A stretch of 64,000 nt of DNA from Heyndrickxia coagulans DSM 1 = ATCC 7050. GTDB lineage: Bacteria > Bacillota > Bacilli > Bacillales > Bacillaceae_C. Position 1 is the stretch's first letter; the number at the start of each line of letters is the position of its first letter. The stretch is taken from contig NZ_ALAS01000206.1 in the NCBI RefSeq assembly GCF_000290615.1, positions 1 to 64,000 on the forward strand. The letters are read 5' to 3'. This document shows positions 24,866 to 33,137 of the stretch, piece by piece. Under the pieces are notes generated by a model. The model did no database searches, was not told where the DNA came from, and saw only the letters and a program-made list of their open reading frames with translations. The position numbers were made by a program, and so were the translations under genes.

Positions 24866-26110
24866 TTAGATGGCCCAGTCCCCATTGCGGAAAACCGGAA
24901 CAACGGTTCCATCCTGTTTGATGCCGTCAATATTCATATCAGCAGAGCCGATCATAAAGTCAACGTGGACATTGGAGACGTTCATGCCGTGTTTTAACAG
25001 TTCTTCTTCGCTCATTTTCGTGCCGCCCTGGATCGTTGTCGGATAGGCTGCGCCAATGGCCAGGTGGTTTGAGGCATTCTCGTCAAACAATGTATTGAAA
25101 AATGTAATGCCGGACTGGGAAATCGGCGACGGATCCGGTACAAGCGCAACTTCCCCGAGCCCTGTTGCACCTTCGTTTTCAAATACGAGTTTTTTGATCG
25201 CTTCTTCGCCTTTTTCAGCAGAAATATCGACAATTTTCCCGTCTTTGAAATGGACAACAATGCCTTCGATTAAAGTGCCTGCATAACTTAAAGGTTTTGT
25301 GCTGCGCACGACGCCTTCCATCCTGTGCGTATCCGGTGCAGTAAACACTTCCTCTGTCGGCATATTAGCAATGAATTCTTCGCCTTTCGGGTTCACGCTG
25401 CCCGCACTGGCCCAAATATGGTTTTTTGGAAGGCCGAGTGTAAGGTCCGTCCCCGGCGCCGTATAATGAAGGGCATCGAATTGAATGCCGTTTAGCTTCG
25501 CCGCTTTTTCATTTAACTTCTGTTTATGTTGTTCCCAGGCGGCAACCGGGTCGTCCGCGTAGACACGGCATGTTTTAAAAATCTGGTCCCAAAGCGCATC
25601 GACCTGTGCTTCTTCGGTTTCTAAATCCGAAAACACTGCTTTTGCCCATCCGGCCCCCGCCGCTGCAGCAACCGTCCATTTGATATCGTCATTTTGCGTT
25701 GCAACCCGCTGCGCTTTGAAAGCTTTCGCCGCTGTATTTTGATAAGCGGCCACTTTGTGCGGATCGACCTCATTGAGCAGGCCGGGGTCGCTGGAAAGAA
25801 TAGACAGCCGGCTCACTTTATGGTTGAGCACATGGTCTTCCGTCTCGGCAATTTTGTAATCCGGAATATGCGTCAGCACTTCCTGCGGCTGGTTCAGGTA
25901 ATGCTGCTTTGTAATTTCATCATCCGACCATTCGACGATTACTTTTTCCGCGCCCAGTGCATACGCTTCTTTTACGACAAGGCGCGCAAGTTTTGCCTGG
26001 TCGACTGCAATATATACTTTTACCCAGTCGCCCTGCTTCACATTGATGCCCTTTGCCACGAGCAATTTTGCATATTTTTGTAAATTCTGTTCAAAATTTG
26101 GCAAAGCCAT
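24866..26110 (-). CDS. M29-family aminopeptidase (AmpS/thermophilic aminopeptidase)
   Basis: A cytosolic metallo-aminopeptidase of clan M29 (414 residues). Family features are an N-terminal NFEQNLQKYAKLLVAKGINVKQGDWV, central LHYTAPGTDLTLGLPKNHIWASAG, NMPTEEVFTAPDTHRMEGVV with metal-ligand Glu and His, and C-terminal ASNHLAIGAAYPTTIQGG followed by SNVHVDFMIGSADMNIDG. The ATG follows CAGGAGGGAATCGAA; the longer open frame upstream has no better start. It is inserted between sspO and sspP and transcribed in the opposite direction. Confidence 0.93.
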   Translation of the reverse strand: MALPNFEQNLQKYAKLLVAKGINVKQGDWVKVYIAVDQAKLARLVVKEAYALGAEKVIVEWSDDEITKQHYLNQPQEVLTHIPDYKIAETEDHVLNHKVSRLSILSSDPGLLNEVDPHKVAAYQNTAAKAFKAQRVATQNDDIKWTVAAAAGAGWAKAVFSDLETEEAQVDALWDQIFKTCRVYADDPVAAWEQHKQKLNEKAAKLNGIQFDALHYTAPGTDLTLGLPKNHIWASAGSVNPKGEEFIANMPTEEVFTAPDTHRMEGVVRSTKPLSYAGTLIEGIVVHFKDGKIVDISAEKGEEAIKKLVFENEGATGLGEVALVPDPSPISQSGITFFNTLFDENASNHLAIGAAYPTTIQGGTKMSEEELLKHGMNVSNVHVDFMIGSADMNIDGIKQDGTVVPVFRNGDWAI

Positions 26111-26206
26111 TTCGATTCCCTCCTGTTCATTGCTTTTCATTATGTATAAACCCTTCCTGTCGCAGGCCTGATACAATTCTATATTATACCAGATCCTGGC
26201 GCAGAT

Positions 26207-26233
26207 GAAAAAAGCAGGGATTCTCCCCGCTTT
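26207..26233 (-). terminator. Terminator of 85-residue helical protein gene
   Basis: On the minus strand AAAGCGGGGA pairs with CCCTGCTTT and is followed by TTTC. It overlaps the stop. Confidence 0.7.
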
Positions 26234-26489
26234 AATGCAAATCTGTATGTTTTACGATTTTATCCAAATCGCGCCGGAACTGTTCCAATTGCACCCGTTG
26301 CGTTTCGCTCGCTACTTCGAGCGCATTTTCGATCTCCTGATATGTTTCGTTGATTTCTTCTTTCAAATGGGCGAGCTGGTGCCCGGCGTCTTCACTTCCC
26401 ATGTCCAAGTTCTGCAGGATGTCTTCTGTCAGGGCCATGTGCTGCCCGGCCGCTTGAAACGCCTGCTGTTTGTCTTTATGGTAAGGCAT
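26232..26489 (-). CDS. Small coiled-coil protein, function unknown
   Basis: An 85-residue, strongly helical and acidic protein ([74 protein letters not shown]). Length and heptad spacing recall small DUF2524/YtzC-like Bacillus proteins, but I cannot confirm membership. AAGGAGAG lies seven bases before the ATG used. It is divergent from sspP. Confidence 0.65.
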   Translation of the reverse strand: MPYHKDKQQAFQAAGQHMALTEDILQNLDMGSEDAGHQLAHLKEEINETYQEIENALEVASETQRVQLEQFRRDLDKIVKHTDLH

Positions 26490-26587
26490 TGTCATCTCTC
26501 CTTCAAAAGATAGTATGTTCAATTTTTTTCATGATATGCTGTATAACCGCTTTGCAAAAAGCAAATTGTATAGTTGGAGGGATGAAA

Positions 26588-26734
26588 ATGGTGAATAAAA
26601 ACGACGGAAATGATATCCGCAGAAACCAGCCAAAAACAAACAACAGCGGGCAGCCGGAACCGTTAAGCGGCTCAAAAAAGGTTAAAAACCGGAACCATTC
26701 AAGACAAAAGCACAATCCCGGGCATGATATGTAA
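26588..26734 (+). CDS. sspP: Small acid-soluble spore protein P
   Basis: The 48-residue protein has the invariant SspP/CotL core [29 protein letters not shown]. It is a basic spore-core protein. The ATG at 26588 follows GGAGG at seven bases and gives the same length as the B. subtilis protein; an ATG six bases earlier is possible. It is separated from sspO by two leftward genes. Confidence 0.92.
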   Translation: MVNKNDGNDIRRNQPKTNNSGQPEPLSGSKKVKNRNHSRQKHNPGHDM

Positions 26735-26818
26735 ACTTTAAACCAAAGGATTGCCGGCTTTCCCCTGAAAAGTTCCGCATATTTGTCTTTTTAGATGTTT
26801 TAGAATATTACTGCCCAT

Positions 26819-26844
26819 GTTTAGCCCGGTACAAAGAAGGCAAT
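26819..26844 (+). promoter_or_regulatory. Possible sigma-B-type promoter
   Basis: GTTTAG, 14 bases, then GGCAAT, about 60 bases upstream of the GlsB-like gene. It resembles the sigma-B pattern GTTTAA / GGGWAW weakly. Homologous B. subtilis genes are general stress genes. Confidence 0.3.
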
Positions 26845-26904
26845 AAGTACAACGAGTTCGATAAAACAAGATATGAAACTTAAGTTAACAGGAGGAATGT
26901 GAAA

Positions 26905-27156
26905 ATGTCGTTTATTCTATATTTGATCGTAGGCGGGATTATTGGATGGCTTGCAGGATTGATCATGGGACGGGACATCCCGGGCGGTATCATCGGGAAC
27001 ATTATTGCCGGGATTGTCGGTGCATGGCTTGGCGGCGCGATTTTCGGAAACTGGGGGCCGCATATCGCAGGGATGGCGATCATACCGGCTTTAATCGGGG
27101 CGATCATTCTCGTCTTTGTATTAAGCTTTATTTTAAGAATGGCAAGAAAAGCATAA
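26905..27156 (+). CDS. GlsB/YeaQ/YmgE family membrane protein
   Basis: An 83-residue protein with three hydrophobic helices rich in Gly (IVGGIIGWLAGLIMGRDIPGGIIGNIIAGIVGAWLGGAIFGNWGPHIAGMAIIPALIGAIILVFVLSFI). This is the transglycosylase-associated/GlsB signature, a family linked to general stress response in Firmicutes. AGGAGG precedes the ATG at nine bases; a GTG six bases earlier is too close. Confidence 0.9.
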   Translation: MSFILYLIVGGIIGWLAGLIMGRDIPGGIIGNIIAGIVGAWLGGAIFGNWGPHIAGMAIIPALIGAIILVFVLSFILRMARKA

Positions 27157-27160
27157 CAGT

Positions 27161-27190
27161 AAAAAAGGGCGGCCGGAACCGCCCTTTTTT
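27161..27190. terminator. Bidirectional terminator
   Basis: A6 GGGCGG / CCGCCC T6 perfect stem between two convergent genes. Confidence 0.9.
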
Positions 27191-27803
27191 ATTTGCTTGC
27201 TTTTTCTAAACCTTCTTTTTGATAAAGGCGTACATAGTACATCACTTCGGACACGTATTTGCGGCTGTGATTATACGCAAAAACCGCTTTTTGAATCTGC
27301 CCGTTTGCTGCCCCGTTTTTCGACAAATAATTTGCCGCGCTGAAAATCGCGTCTTTATCGTTAAACGGGTCTGCTTTCCCGTCCCCGTCCGCATCGACGC
27401 CGTATCCTCCGTATTTTTTTATGACAGCTGGGTCCGTTTCTTCCCTTTCCGGGATGTCTCCTTTTCCAAGGCCGCTGCATGACGGGTGCTTCCAGCCGAC
27501 AAATGTGCACGGCATAAATTGCATCGGGCCTTGGGCCCCGGTCGGCGAGACCATCGGCTTCATCGTTGAAAACCTGGTTTCCACCCGGTGATGGGCAGCA
27601 AGCACATACCAGGGAACCCCGTATATTTTCTCCGCTTCCAGATAGATGGACAAGTATTTTTCAGGGATTTGGGGATTCGCTTTTTTCTGGATGTTCTCTT
27701 CGAAAATAAAATAGGCGCTTAACACGATGGCCGGAATAAGCAGGATGATCCACGCTTTACCCCGGTTCCGCTTCTTTTTCTTCCATGTTTTGGGCATTTC
27801 CAC
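27189..27803 (-). CDS. Membrane-anchored lytic transglycosylase
   Basis: A 204-residue cell-wall enzyme. It has a basic cytosolic tail (residues 1-16), one membrane anchor (about 17-35), then an SLT goose-lysozyme-like domain. The catalytic glutamate is in HHRVETRFS (Glu75), followed by SPTGAQGPMQFMPCTFVGW. The middle DADGDGKADPFNDKDAIFSAANYLSKNGA is the family's substrate-groove segment, and AYNHSRKYVSEVMYYVRLY closes the domain. It cleaves peptidoglycan glycan strands. It is convergent with the GlsB-like gene. Confidence 0.9.
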   Translation of the reverse strand: MEMPKTWKKKKRNRGKAWIILLIPAIVLSAYFIFEENIQKKANPQIPEKYLSIYLEAEKIYGVPWYVLAAHHRVETRFSTMKPMVSPTGAQGPMQFMPCTFVGWKHPSCSGLGKGDIPEREETDPAVIKKYGGYGVDADGDGKADPFNDKDAIFSAANYLSKNGAANGQIQKAVFAYNHSRKYVSEVMYYVRLYQKEGLEKASK

Positions 27804-27856
27804 TTGAATCCTTTCATCAATCCGTTAAAACCTCTCCCCTTTATATTATCGAATGT

Positions 27857-27894
27857 AAAAGCCGAAATCCATAGGAAGATTCCGGCTTTTTCCC
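27857..27894 (-). terminator. Terminator of acyl-CoA ligase gene
   Basis: AAAAGCCG and CGGCTTTTT arms with imperfect inner pairing AATC / GATT. It lies directly after the ligase stop. Confidence 0.75.
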
Positions 27895-27901
27895 GCATAC
27901 A

Positions 27902-29521
27902 TTACTGCACGCCTGCATAATGGCCCTCAAGCTGTTCGCGCAATGCCCGTTTTAAAAACTTGCCGACGGACGTTTTCGGGATTTCTTTCATAAACAAAAT
28001 GTCGTCTGGGACCCACCATGAGGCAAATTGTGTTTTCAAATCATCTTTCAGTTCCGCGGCCGTGATTTTATTTTCATATCCGCTTTTTAAAACCACACAG
28101 CCGAGCGGGCGTTCCTGCCATTTCGGATGGGGGACGGCAATGACGGCTGCTTCAAAGACCGCTTCATGCGACATGAGAGCGTTTTCAATTTCCACAGAAG
28201 AAATCCATTCACCGCCGCTTTTGATCAGATCTTTTGTCCGGTCGGTAATCTTCAGGTACCCATCCTGGTCCACGACCGCAATATCCCCAGTATACAGCCA
28301 GCCGTCCCTAAATGCTTCCTGCGTGCGCTCGTCACAGTAATATTCATCCGCGATCCACGGCCCTCTTACGGTCAGTTCCCCCATTGTTTTTCCGTCCCAT
28401 GGCACTTCCCCGTTCTCATTGACGACTTTTACCTCAACACCGGGAACAGGCAGCCCGGTTTTTCCTCTCACATCCACAATTTCGTCCACGGTAAAATGGT
28501 CCATGCTGCTTTTTAACGTGGCCAGCGAAACAATCGGGGTCGTTTCCGTCATCCCGTAGCCGGTCATAAACGGCACTTTGTACGTTTCCTCGTAAGCACG
28601 GATCAATCCTTTCGGCGATGCCGCACCCCCGCTTACGATCAGGCGGAGGCTGCTGATATCATACGGCTTTTCCTGCAGCACTTTCAGCATGCCGATCCAA
28701 ATCGTCGGGACGCCTGCTGTCATCGTGACTTTTTCTTTTTCAATGAGTTGTGCGAGAATTTCCGGTGTAAAAGAAGGCCCCGGCAGCACCTGGGTTGCCC
28801 CGAACCAGGTGGCTGCATAGGGAAGCCCCCAGGCATTGACATGAAACATCGGGACGACCGTCATGGCGACGTCGCGTTCCTGGACACTGAGCTGGTCGGC
28901 AAGCCCGAGTGCCATGCTGTGCAAATAAAGGCCGCGGTGGGAATAGACAACCCCTTTCGGATAGCCGGTCGTTGCCGACGTGTAGCACATCGCGGCTGGC
29001 GCATGTTCATCAAGGTCATGTAAAAACGGATAACGCCCGTCGCCTTCTTCCAGGATGGCTTCATAATTGGAGACAGGAAACAAGGTTGTTTCTGGAATCG
29101 TTTTTTCGTCGCTCATAATGATAAAATGCTCGACCGTTTTCAGGCGGCCCCGGATTTTTTCAATCACCGGGAAGAGATCTTCATCGATAAGCAAAATTTT
29201 ATCTTCCGCATGGTTAATAACGTGGGCGAGATGGTCTTCCGACAGGCGGATGTTAACCATATGGAGGACAGCCCCGCGGCACGGCACGGCAAAATAGGCC
29301 TCTAAATGGCGGTGGTGGTTCCATGCAAACGTACCGATCCGGTCTCCTTTTTTCATGCCGAGTTTTTCCAGCGCACTTGCAAGACGGCGTGTCCGTTTTG
29401 CAATTTCACGATACGGAATCCGCTGAATCCCGGTGTGCGTCCGCGAGATGACATATTTCTCGGGAAAATAGCGTTCAGCCCTCTCAATCATCGAAGAAAG
29501 TAGAAGTGGCGTCTTCATCAT
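27902..29521 (-). CDS. Long/medium-chain fatty acid--CoA ligase (AMP-forming)
   Basis: An ANL-superfamily adenylating enzyme of 539 residues that activates a fatty acid with ATP and CoA. Motifs in order are the P-loop YTSATTGYPKGVVYSHRG (about residues 178-195), the gate region MFHVNAWGLPY, GYGMTETTP, YTGDIAVVDQDGYLKITDRTKDLIKSGGEWIS, and the C-terminal catalytic lysine region PKTSVGKFLKRALRE. The HVNAWGLPY segment is the arrangement of medium/long-chain acyl-CoA ligases. The ATG follows AAAGGGG at nine bases. Chain-length specificity is not predictable. Confidence 0.93.
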   Translation of the reverse strand: MMKTPLLLSSMIERAERYFPEKYVISRTHTGIQRIPYREIAKRTRRLASALEKLGMKKGDRIGTFAWNHHRHLEAYFAVPCRGAVLHMVNIRLSEDHLAHVINHAEDKILLIDEDLFPVIEKIRGRLKTVEHFIIMSDEKTIPETTLFPVSNYEAILEEGDGRYPFLHDLDEHAPAAMCYTSATTGYPKGVVYSHRGLYLHSMALGLADQLSVQERDVAMTVVPMFHVNAWGLPYAATWFGATQVLPGPSFTPEILAQLIEKEKVTMTAGVPTIWIGMLKVLQEKPYDISSLRLIVSGGAASPKGLIRAYEETYKVPFMTGYGMTETTPIVSLATLKSSMDHFTVDEIVDVRGKTGLPVPGVEVKVVNENGEVPWDGKTMGELTVRGPWIADEYYCDERTQEAFRDGWLYTGDIAVVDQDGYLKITDRTKDLIKSGGEWISSVEIENALMSHEAVFEAAVIAVPHPKWQERPLGCVVLKSGYENKITAAELKDDLKTQFASWWVPDDILFMKEIPKTSVGKFLKRALREQLEGHYAGVQ

Positions 29522-29562
29522 CAGTATCTACCCCTTTATCTGTAATATATGTTTATCCCGGT

Positions 29563-30243
29563 TTAGAAAAACCATGGCAGGATAAAAGAAGTTAAAATGG
29601 CGGCCATTCCCATCGCCACACCTGATACGGCACCCTGCAGCTCCCCTTCCTTTACGGCTTCCCCCGTTCCGATCCCATGGGAAATCGTGCCGAGCGCAAG
29701 GCCTCGCGATACCGGGTCATGGACGCGCGCCAAAGATAAGAGCTTCAGGCCGAACATGGCGCCGATCATCCCGGTAATCATGACAAACCCGGCGACCAGC
29801 ACCTCATTGCCACCGATGATTTTTGCCACCTCGCTTGCAACCGGCACGGTGACGGATTTCACGGCAAGGGAAGCAAAAATATTGTGCGACAGCTGGAAAA
29901 TTTTGGCCAGGGCGAGGGCGGTCCCGACAGTCAGCATGCTGCCTGAAAGAATGCCGCCGACAACCGGCAGAAAATAGCGCGCAAGAATCGCCCTGTTTTT
30001 ATAAAGCGGCACAGCCAGCGCAACGGTGGCCGGGCCGAGAAAATAGGTCATGACCCCTTTTGCGGGAAGATACGCTTTATAGGATATATGGCTTGCGGTC
30101 AATAGCATGATCAATACCACCGTACTGAAAAATACAGGCGTTGTGAACGGGGAAGGAAACCTTCTCGATAACCGCAACGACAGCAGGTAAACGAAAACGG
30201 TGATGAAAATGCTATAAAGTGTCACGGCGTAACTGCTGCTCAT
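29563..30243 (-). CDS. LrgB/CidB family membrane protein
   Basis: A 226-residue multi-helix protein (about six to eight helices) with the family's most conserved stretches SLAVKSVTVPVASEVAKIIGG and LALGTISHGIGTGEAVKEGELQGAVSGVAMGMAA. LrgB partners with LrgA to modulate murein hydrolase activity; relatives export pyruvate or glycolate. GTGAGG lies seven bases before the ATG. It overlaps the upstream LrgA gene by 32 bases, so the pair is co-translated. Confidence 0.92.
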   Translation of the reverse strand: MSSSYAVTLYSIFITVFVYLLSLRLSRRFPSPFTTPVFFSTVVLIMLLTASHISYKAYLPAKGVMTYFLGPATVALAVPLYKNRAILARYFLPVVGGILSGSMLTVGTALALAKIFQLSHNIFASLAVKSVTVPVASEVAKIIGGNEVLVAGFVMITGMIGAMFGLKLLSLARVHDPVSRGLALGTISHGIGTGEAVKEGELQGAVSGVAMGMAAILTSFILPWFF

Positions 30244-30607
30244 GGCTTGCCTCACGCCCCCTTGCCAAAAGCTGGGCGGACATCCCCGTCCCTACAATGC
30301 CGGCTACCGCGCTGACAGCCAGTATTACGGTCAGCACCACGCCATTATGGAGGAAAAATGAACCGAGCGACATCAGCCCGACGGAAATCGGAATAAAAAA
30401 GAAGGATAAATGTTTTAAAATCCATGTTGCGCCCGTATCGATCCACTGCAGCTTCAAAATGCCCGTGAATAATAAAAGAAACAGCACCAGCATGCCAAAT
30501 ACATTCCCTGGTACCGGCAAATGCAGGATTTTGACTGCTTCCAGCCCGATTTCGTAAATGACCCAGAGCAAACCGATCTGCAGTGCACCAATTACTGCTT
30601 TTTTCAC
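30212..30607 (-). CDS. LrgA/CidA family holin-like protein
   Basis: A 131-residue, four-helix protein (VIGALQIGLLWVIYEIGLEAVKILHLPVPGNVFGMLVLFLLLFTGILK...ILKHLSFFFIPISVGLM). The LPVPGNVFGMLVLF and FFFIPISVGLM segments are diagnostic of CidA/LrgA. The GTG start is preceded by AAAAGGGAG; the longer open frame upstream has no ribosome site. It is the first gene of the LrgAB pair. The adjacent upstream region is AT-rich without a clear CidR site. Confidence 0.9.
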   Translation of the reverse strand: MKKAVIGALQIGLLWVIYEIGLEAVKILHLPVPGNVFGMLVLFLLLFTGILKLQWIDTGATWILKHLSFFFIPISVGLMSLGSFFLHNGVVLTVILAVSAVAGIVGTGMSAQLLARGREASHEQQLRRDTL

Positions 30608-30732
30608 GTTGCATACTCCCTTTTTATTTGCTGTATTATTACAGTTCTTATTATACAAATATTCCATACAGATTTTAAATATCCTGTATGATTTTTTCAA
30701 AAAAAAATCATTTTTCATTTTTTCTCCCCGGA

Positions 30733-30762
30733 GCATAAAGGCAGCTGGCCATCCGCATCCTA
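30733..30762 (+). promoter_or_regulatory. Sigma-G-type promoter of alpha/beta SASP gene
   Basis: GCATA and CATCCTA separated by exactly 18 bases, 19 bases upstream of the ATG. It matches the sigma-G consensus. Confidence 0.7.
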
Positions 30763-30780
30763 TAAGGGGAGGGAATCCGC

Positions 30781-31056
30781 ATGCCAAAACGAAAAAGAAA
30801 ACCGCTTATCGCAGAATCAAGGAGCGCGCTTGACCGGTTCAAAACCGAAGTGATGGCCAAAGAAGGATATCGTACCGATACGGACCACCCGGACGATATC
30901 AAATACGAGGTGGCCAGTGAACGCGGCATTCCGCTTCAAAAAGGCTATAACGGCAAACTGACGGCTGAACAGGCCGGAAAAATCGGCGGGCCGATCGGCG
31001 GAAACATGGTGAAAGAACTGGTCCGGATGGCGCAGGAACAATTAAAGAAAAAATAA
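30781..31056 (+). CDS. Alpha/beta-type small acid-soluble spore protein
   Basis: The 91-residue DNA-binding spore protein has the family core ALDRFKTEV...YEVASERGIPLQKGYNGKLTAEQAGKIGGPIGGNMVKELVRMAQEQL, with the GPR-cleavage-like YEVASERG site and the second helix GGPIGGNMVKxLVxMAxEQ. A roughly 14-residue insert (AKEGYRTDTDHPDD) between the two halves makes it longer than the usual 60-70 residues. A GGGGAGGG ribosome site and a sigma-G promoter lie upstream, with a terminator downstream. Confidence 0.9.
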   Translation: MPKRKRKPLIAESRSALDRFKTEVMAKEGYRTDTDHPDDIKYEVASERGIPLQKGYNGKLTAEQAGKIGGPIGGNMVKELVRMAQEQLKKK

Positions 31057-31087
31057 AACGGGCAGAGAATTTCCCTGCCCGTTTGTT
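31055..31087 (+). terminator. Terminator of SASP gene
   Basis: AAACGGGCAG / CTGCCCGTTT stem immediately after the stop, followed by a short T stretch. Confidence 0.7.
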
Positions 31088-31118
31088 ATAGTACAGACTC
31101 CGCTTCACATTGCTGGAT

Positions 31119-33137
31119 TTATCCGGCTGCTTCCGTTCCGCCTGAATGCTGCATTTGGTACATTTGATAATACTTCCCTTTTCTTTCCATTAACGCTTCA
31201 TGGCTTCCGCGTTCCACAATCCGGCCACGGTCCAGCACCAAAATCTGGTCGGCATTTTTGATGGTGGAAAGCCGGTGGGCAATGATAAACGTGGTCCTTC
31301 CTTTTTTCAGGACATCCATGGCATGCTGGATGGCCAATTCCGTTTCCGTATCAATATTGGACGTCGCCTCATCAAGAATTAAGATAGCCGGGTCAAAAGC
31401 AAGTGCGCGGGCAAACGAGATGAGCTGGCGCTGCCCGCTCGATAAAGTGCTCCCCTTTTCAAAGACCGGTTCATCGAGCCCTTCTTCCAGATTTCCGATC
31501 ACTTGATCGGCGCCGACCGCTTTTAACACGGCAGCCGCTTTTTCTCTTGTAATCCGCGGGTCCCCGAGGCTGACATTTGAATAAATCGTGCCGGTAAACA
31601 AATACGGGTCCTGCAGCACGATCGCCATATGTTCACGGACGGCCTGCCGCGGAAGCGACCGGATATCCGTCCCGTCAATCCGGATTTCTCCTTCATTACA
31701 ATCGTAAAAACGGAACAGCACATTCATAATGGAACTTTTCCCGGATCCGGTATGGCCGACAAGCGCGACCGTTTCACCCGGCTTTGCCTCAAAGTCAATG
31801 TCTTTCAGCACATATTCGTTTTCTTTGTAGCCGAAAAAGACGTGCCGGAACTCCACATGCCCTTTAAAGCGCGGTACGGATTTCGCCTCCGCATCCTCGC
31901 CTTTTTCGTCCAGCAGCCTGAAAACACGTTCGCCGGCAACAAGCGCCTGCTCAAGATTGCTGAACTGGTTGACAATATTGCTGATCGGGTTAAACAGCCG
32001 GTTAATATAGTCCACATAGGCATACAAAAGGCCGACGGAGAGCCCGGCTGACAAACCGGAAAGGGCGCTGTGCCCGAAATACCAGAGAAACGCCACAAGC
32101 ACGAGATTTTTTAAAATGCCGGTTAAATTATGGGACGACAAGGCGTTTAACACCAGCATTTTGTTCTGGTATTTAAAATGCGTCCGATTCAGCTGTTCAA
32201 AGGTTTCCTTCGTTTGCTTTTCGCGCCGGAAAGCCTGGATGACCGGCATGCCCTGGATCGACTCATTGATCATGGCATTCATTTCGCTCACTTTCGAACG
32301 GATCATCCGGTTGTACTGCTGGGCAAACTTCCGGTATACCCGCATCCACAGCCATAAAATGGGCATTAACAACAGGCAGACAAGCGCAAGTTTCCAGTCG
32401 AGCAAAAACATTGCAATATAAATGCCGGCAATATAAACCAGGCCGCTGAAAAAGTTTGACAGCACAGCCACATACAATTCGTGGATGGCTTCCGTATCAT
32501 TGGTGATGCGCGAGACAATCTTTCCGGCCGGCAGGTTGTCAAAAAATGGGATCGGCAATTTTTGCAAGTGGATAAAAAGGTCATTCCGCATTTTCTGGAT
32601 AATCCGGTTTGCAGCTTTTTGCAAATAAAAATATTGCGTAAACTGGCCGAATCCCGACACAACATAAAGGCCGAAATACAAGATTAACAGTTTCAAAATA
32701 TACGGGATTTCCGGGCTGTAAAAGCGGAGCACGCCCGCATAGGATATCTTTTCCGCCCGGTAAGAAGCCGTTTTGCCATTATAGGTCATATATAGTTTTC
32801 CGTCCCGGTACGTATTTTTCCCGCCGGTTTCAACACGGCCTTTTACGAAATAAAAGTTTCTTCCTGCCTGGACAATCGTCCGCTTCTTCCCTTTTTTCTC
32901 CTCAGCGGAAGCATAAACAAGCCGTTTGTAATGGCGGCCGTGATAAGAAACCGCCTGGCGGCCATCATGGGTCTCCACCCATACGCTTTCAATGCCGGTG
33001 ATATGGCGGTCAATCATCGTTTTTGCCACGATCGGGCTGAACACATCCGCCCCAACGGCAACCATAAGGGCCGCGAGCGCAATCAAAATGGAACGTTTAA
33101 AGTTCATCGCATAGCGGAAAAGCCGTTTTGCAGCCAT
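31119..33137 (-). CDS. bmrD: Multidrug ABC exporter half-transporter (BmrD/YheH-like)
   Basis: A 672-residue type IV ABC exporter half. The membrane domain contains a large extra segment after helix 1 (about residues 40-130, hydrophilic), as in B. subtilis BmrD. The nucleotide-binding domain has the Walker A GHTGSGKSSIMN, the signature STLSSGQRQLISFARALAF and a catalytic glutamate in LILDEATSNID. It pairs with the upstream BmrC-like subunit, whose stop overlaps its start by one base. Together they form a heterodimeric drug exporter. The signature in this subunit is intact apart from LSSGQ. Confidence 0.92.
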   Translation of the reverse strand: MAAKRLFRYAMNFKRSILIALAALMVAVGADVFSPIVAKTMIDRHITGIESVWVETHDGRQAVSYHGRHYKRLVYASAEEKKGKKRTIVQAGRNFYFVKGRVETGGKNTYRDGKLYMTYNGKTASYRAEKISYAGVLRFYSPEIPYILKLLILYFGLYVVSGFGQFTQYFYLQKAANRIIQKMRNDLFIHLQKLPIPFFDNLPAGKIVSRITNDTEAIHELYVAVLSNFFSGLVYIAGIYIAMFLLDWKLALVCLLLMPILWLWMRVYRKFAQQYNRMIRSKVSEMNAMINESIQGMPVIQAFRREKQTKETFEQLNRTHFKYQNKMLVLNALSSHNLTGILKNLVLVAFLWYFGHSALSGLSAGLSVGLLYAYVDYINRLFNPISNIVNQFSNLEQALVAGERVFRLLDEKGEDAEAKSVPRFKGHVEFRHVFFGYKENEYVLKDIDFEAKPGETVALVGHTGSGKSSIMNVLFRFYDCNEGEIRIDGTDIRSLPRQAVREHMAIVLQDPYLFTGTIYSNVSLGDPRITREKAAAVLKAVGADQVIGNLEEGLDEPVFEKGSTLSSGQRQLISFARALAFDPAILILDEATSNIDTETELAIQHAMDVLKKGRTTFIIAHRLSTIKNADQILVLDRGRIVERGSHEALMERKGKYYQMYQMQHSGGTEAAG

